From: Desulfobacterales bacterium
Lineage (GTDB): Bacteria > Desulfobacterota > Desulfobacteria > Desulfobacterales > JAHIVH01
NCBI GenBank assembly: GCA_020056645.1
Contig: JAGVHJ010000314.1
Location: forward strand, 1 to 5,442
Direction of reading: 5' to 3'
Length of the DNA stretch: 5,442 nt
The notes below the pieces were generated by a model. The model saw nothing but the letters and a program-made list of their open reading frames with translations. It made no database searches and was not told the origin of the DNA. Below, one piece after another: positions 4,787-5,442 of this stretch; position 1 is the stretch's first letter; each line of letters begins with the position of its first letter. A program made the translations under genes and the position numbers.

Positions 4787-5442
4787 ATGAAAAAACAAGT
4801 TGCAGTGCTCTTCAGTCTGTTTGTTGTACTGGCGGGTTTTGGTCTCTCCATGGCCGCCGATCAGGATGTAAAAGGGAGCAAGGACCATCCCCTGCTTTCA
4901 AGGATGCCCGATTTCTATATTTCGGAATATAAGGAGGCCGAGTTCGACAGCCAGCGCTTCATCGGCCAGGATAAAAAAGCGGTCAGCATCGAAGGCCGCA
5001 AGTACTATATCGCATACAACCTGAACAAGGGCGCGGCGGAGCCTGGAGAATTGAAAATACGCAGGAATATTCAGGATGCCCTGAAAAAAATCGGCGGAAA
5101 TGTTATCTTCGACGATAACTTCAACAGAGTCTCCACCATCGTTCTCCAGAAAGAGGGAAAGGAGACGTGGGTCGAGGTCCGCTCCTTTAATAATAAGTAC
5201 CGGATTTTTATCGTGGAAAAGGAGCTCATGAAACAGGAGGTCGTTGCCAACGCTGAAGTGATGGGGAACGACATCAATTCGACCGGCCATGTTTCGATAT
5301 ACGGCATATACTTCGATACCGGGAAATCGGAGGTTAAGCCCGAATCCGGCGCGGCTCTCTTGGAAATCGTGAAACTCCTGGAGAATAACAGCGCGCTGAC
5401 GCTTTATGTCGTTGGCCATACGGACAACGTGGGCTCCTTCGA
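4787..5442 (+). CDS. Exported OmpA-family envelope protein, partial (3' end outside the window)
   Basis: The first 218 codons are present. Residues 1-23 are a clear Sec signal peptide: basic MKKQ, hydrophobic VAVLFSLFVVLAGFGL, then SMAA with likely cleavage near residue 23-24. The mature N-terminal region contains DHPLLSRMPDFYISEY (33-48), a KYYIAYNL strand (72-79) and IRRNIQDALKKIGGNVIFDD (91-110). This resembles the DUF4892-like region often placed before OmpA domains, a recollection that needs a profile search. From about 168 the C-terminal OmpA domain begins: VSIYGIYFDTGKSEVKPES (169-187) and TLYVVGHTDNVGSF (205-218). It is cut just after HTDNVG, one of the motifs that holds peptidoglycan diaminopimelate, so the remaining domain should lie beyond base 5442. 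The expected role is a periplasmic or outer-membrane protein tethered to peptidoglycan. The start at 4787 follows AGGGGG with short 4-base spacing. It is separate from the dehydrogenase by 224 bases. Confidence 0.9.
   Translation, partial: MKKQVAVLFSLFVVLAGFGLSMAADQDVKGSKDHPLLSRMPDFYISEYKEAEFDSQRFIGQDKKAVSIEGRKYYIAYNLNKGAAEPGELKIRRNIQDALKKIGGNVIFDDNFNRVSTIVLQKEGKETWVEVRSFNNKYRIFIVEKELMKQEVVANAEVMGNDINSTGHVSIYGIYFDTGKSEVKPESGAALLEIVKLLENNSALTLYVVGHTDNVGSF

Noticed and set aside
4898..5419. Minus-strand open frame (173 codons) opposite the OmpA-family gene
   Set aside because: The plus-strand frame has a signal peptide, a Shine-Dalgarno and an OmpA motif; the antisense frame has none of these.

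Overview
The window looks like chromosomal DNA of an anaerobic bacterium, most likely a Desulfobacterota (deltaproteobacterial) relative. This rests on moderately GC-rich coding sequence, an ADP-forming-type acyl-CoA synthetase ATP-grasp protein, nickel-pincer cofactor genes of the three-cysteine LarE type, a ModE-like single-domain regulator, and an OmpA-family envelope protein with a Gram-negative signal peptide. The taxonomic call is inference from gene content. No mobile element, tRNA, rRNA or CRISPR array is visible.

Left part, minus strand (1-2140). The genes run right to left: larE, larB, then the 5' part of an acyl-CoA synthetase beta-type (ATP-grasp) gene that leaves the window at base 1. 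The larE stop codon is part of the larB Shine-Dalgarno sequence (TAAGGAG), so the two are probably translationally coupled. LarB and LarE carry out the first two steps of nickel-pincer nucleotide (NPN) cofactor synthesis. The third enzyme, LarC, and the client enzyme, LarA, are not in the window. The synthetase gene follows after about 100 bases and has its own good promoter candidate, so it need not belong to the lar operon.

Centre (2141-2939). A 235-base divergent region separates larE from a plus-strand gene for a ModE-type winged-helix protein that lacks the molybdate-binding C-terminal domains. The region holds a promoter candidate for larE and an imperfect inverted repeat over its -35 box. 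It also has a partial match to a perfect 14-bp palindrome, TGTCAATATTGACA, which lies downstream of the regulator over the -35 box of the next gene. Together these suggest a local regulatory circuit, which is the most interesting hypothesis here.

Right part, plus strand (2940-5442). A complete 540-residue NAD(P)-dependent aldehyde dehydrogenase has all catalytic residues and an unusual hydrophobic/basic C-terminal tail. After a hairpin-containing spacer comes the 5' part of an exported OmpA-family protein, cut by the window end as its peptidoglycan-binding domain begins.

No new system can be demonstrated from this window alone. The parts worth following are the NPN genes with no visible client, the divergent ModE-like regulator and the shared palindromic sites.
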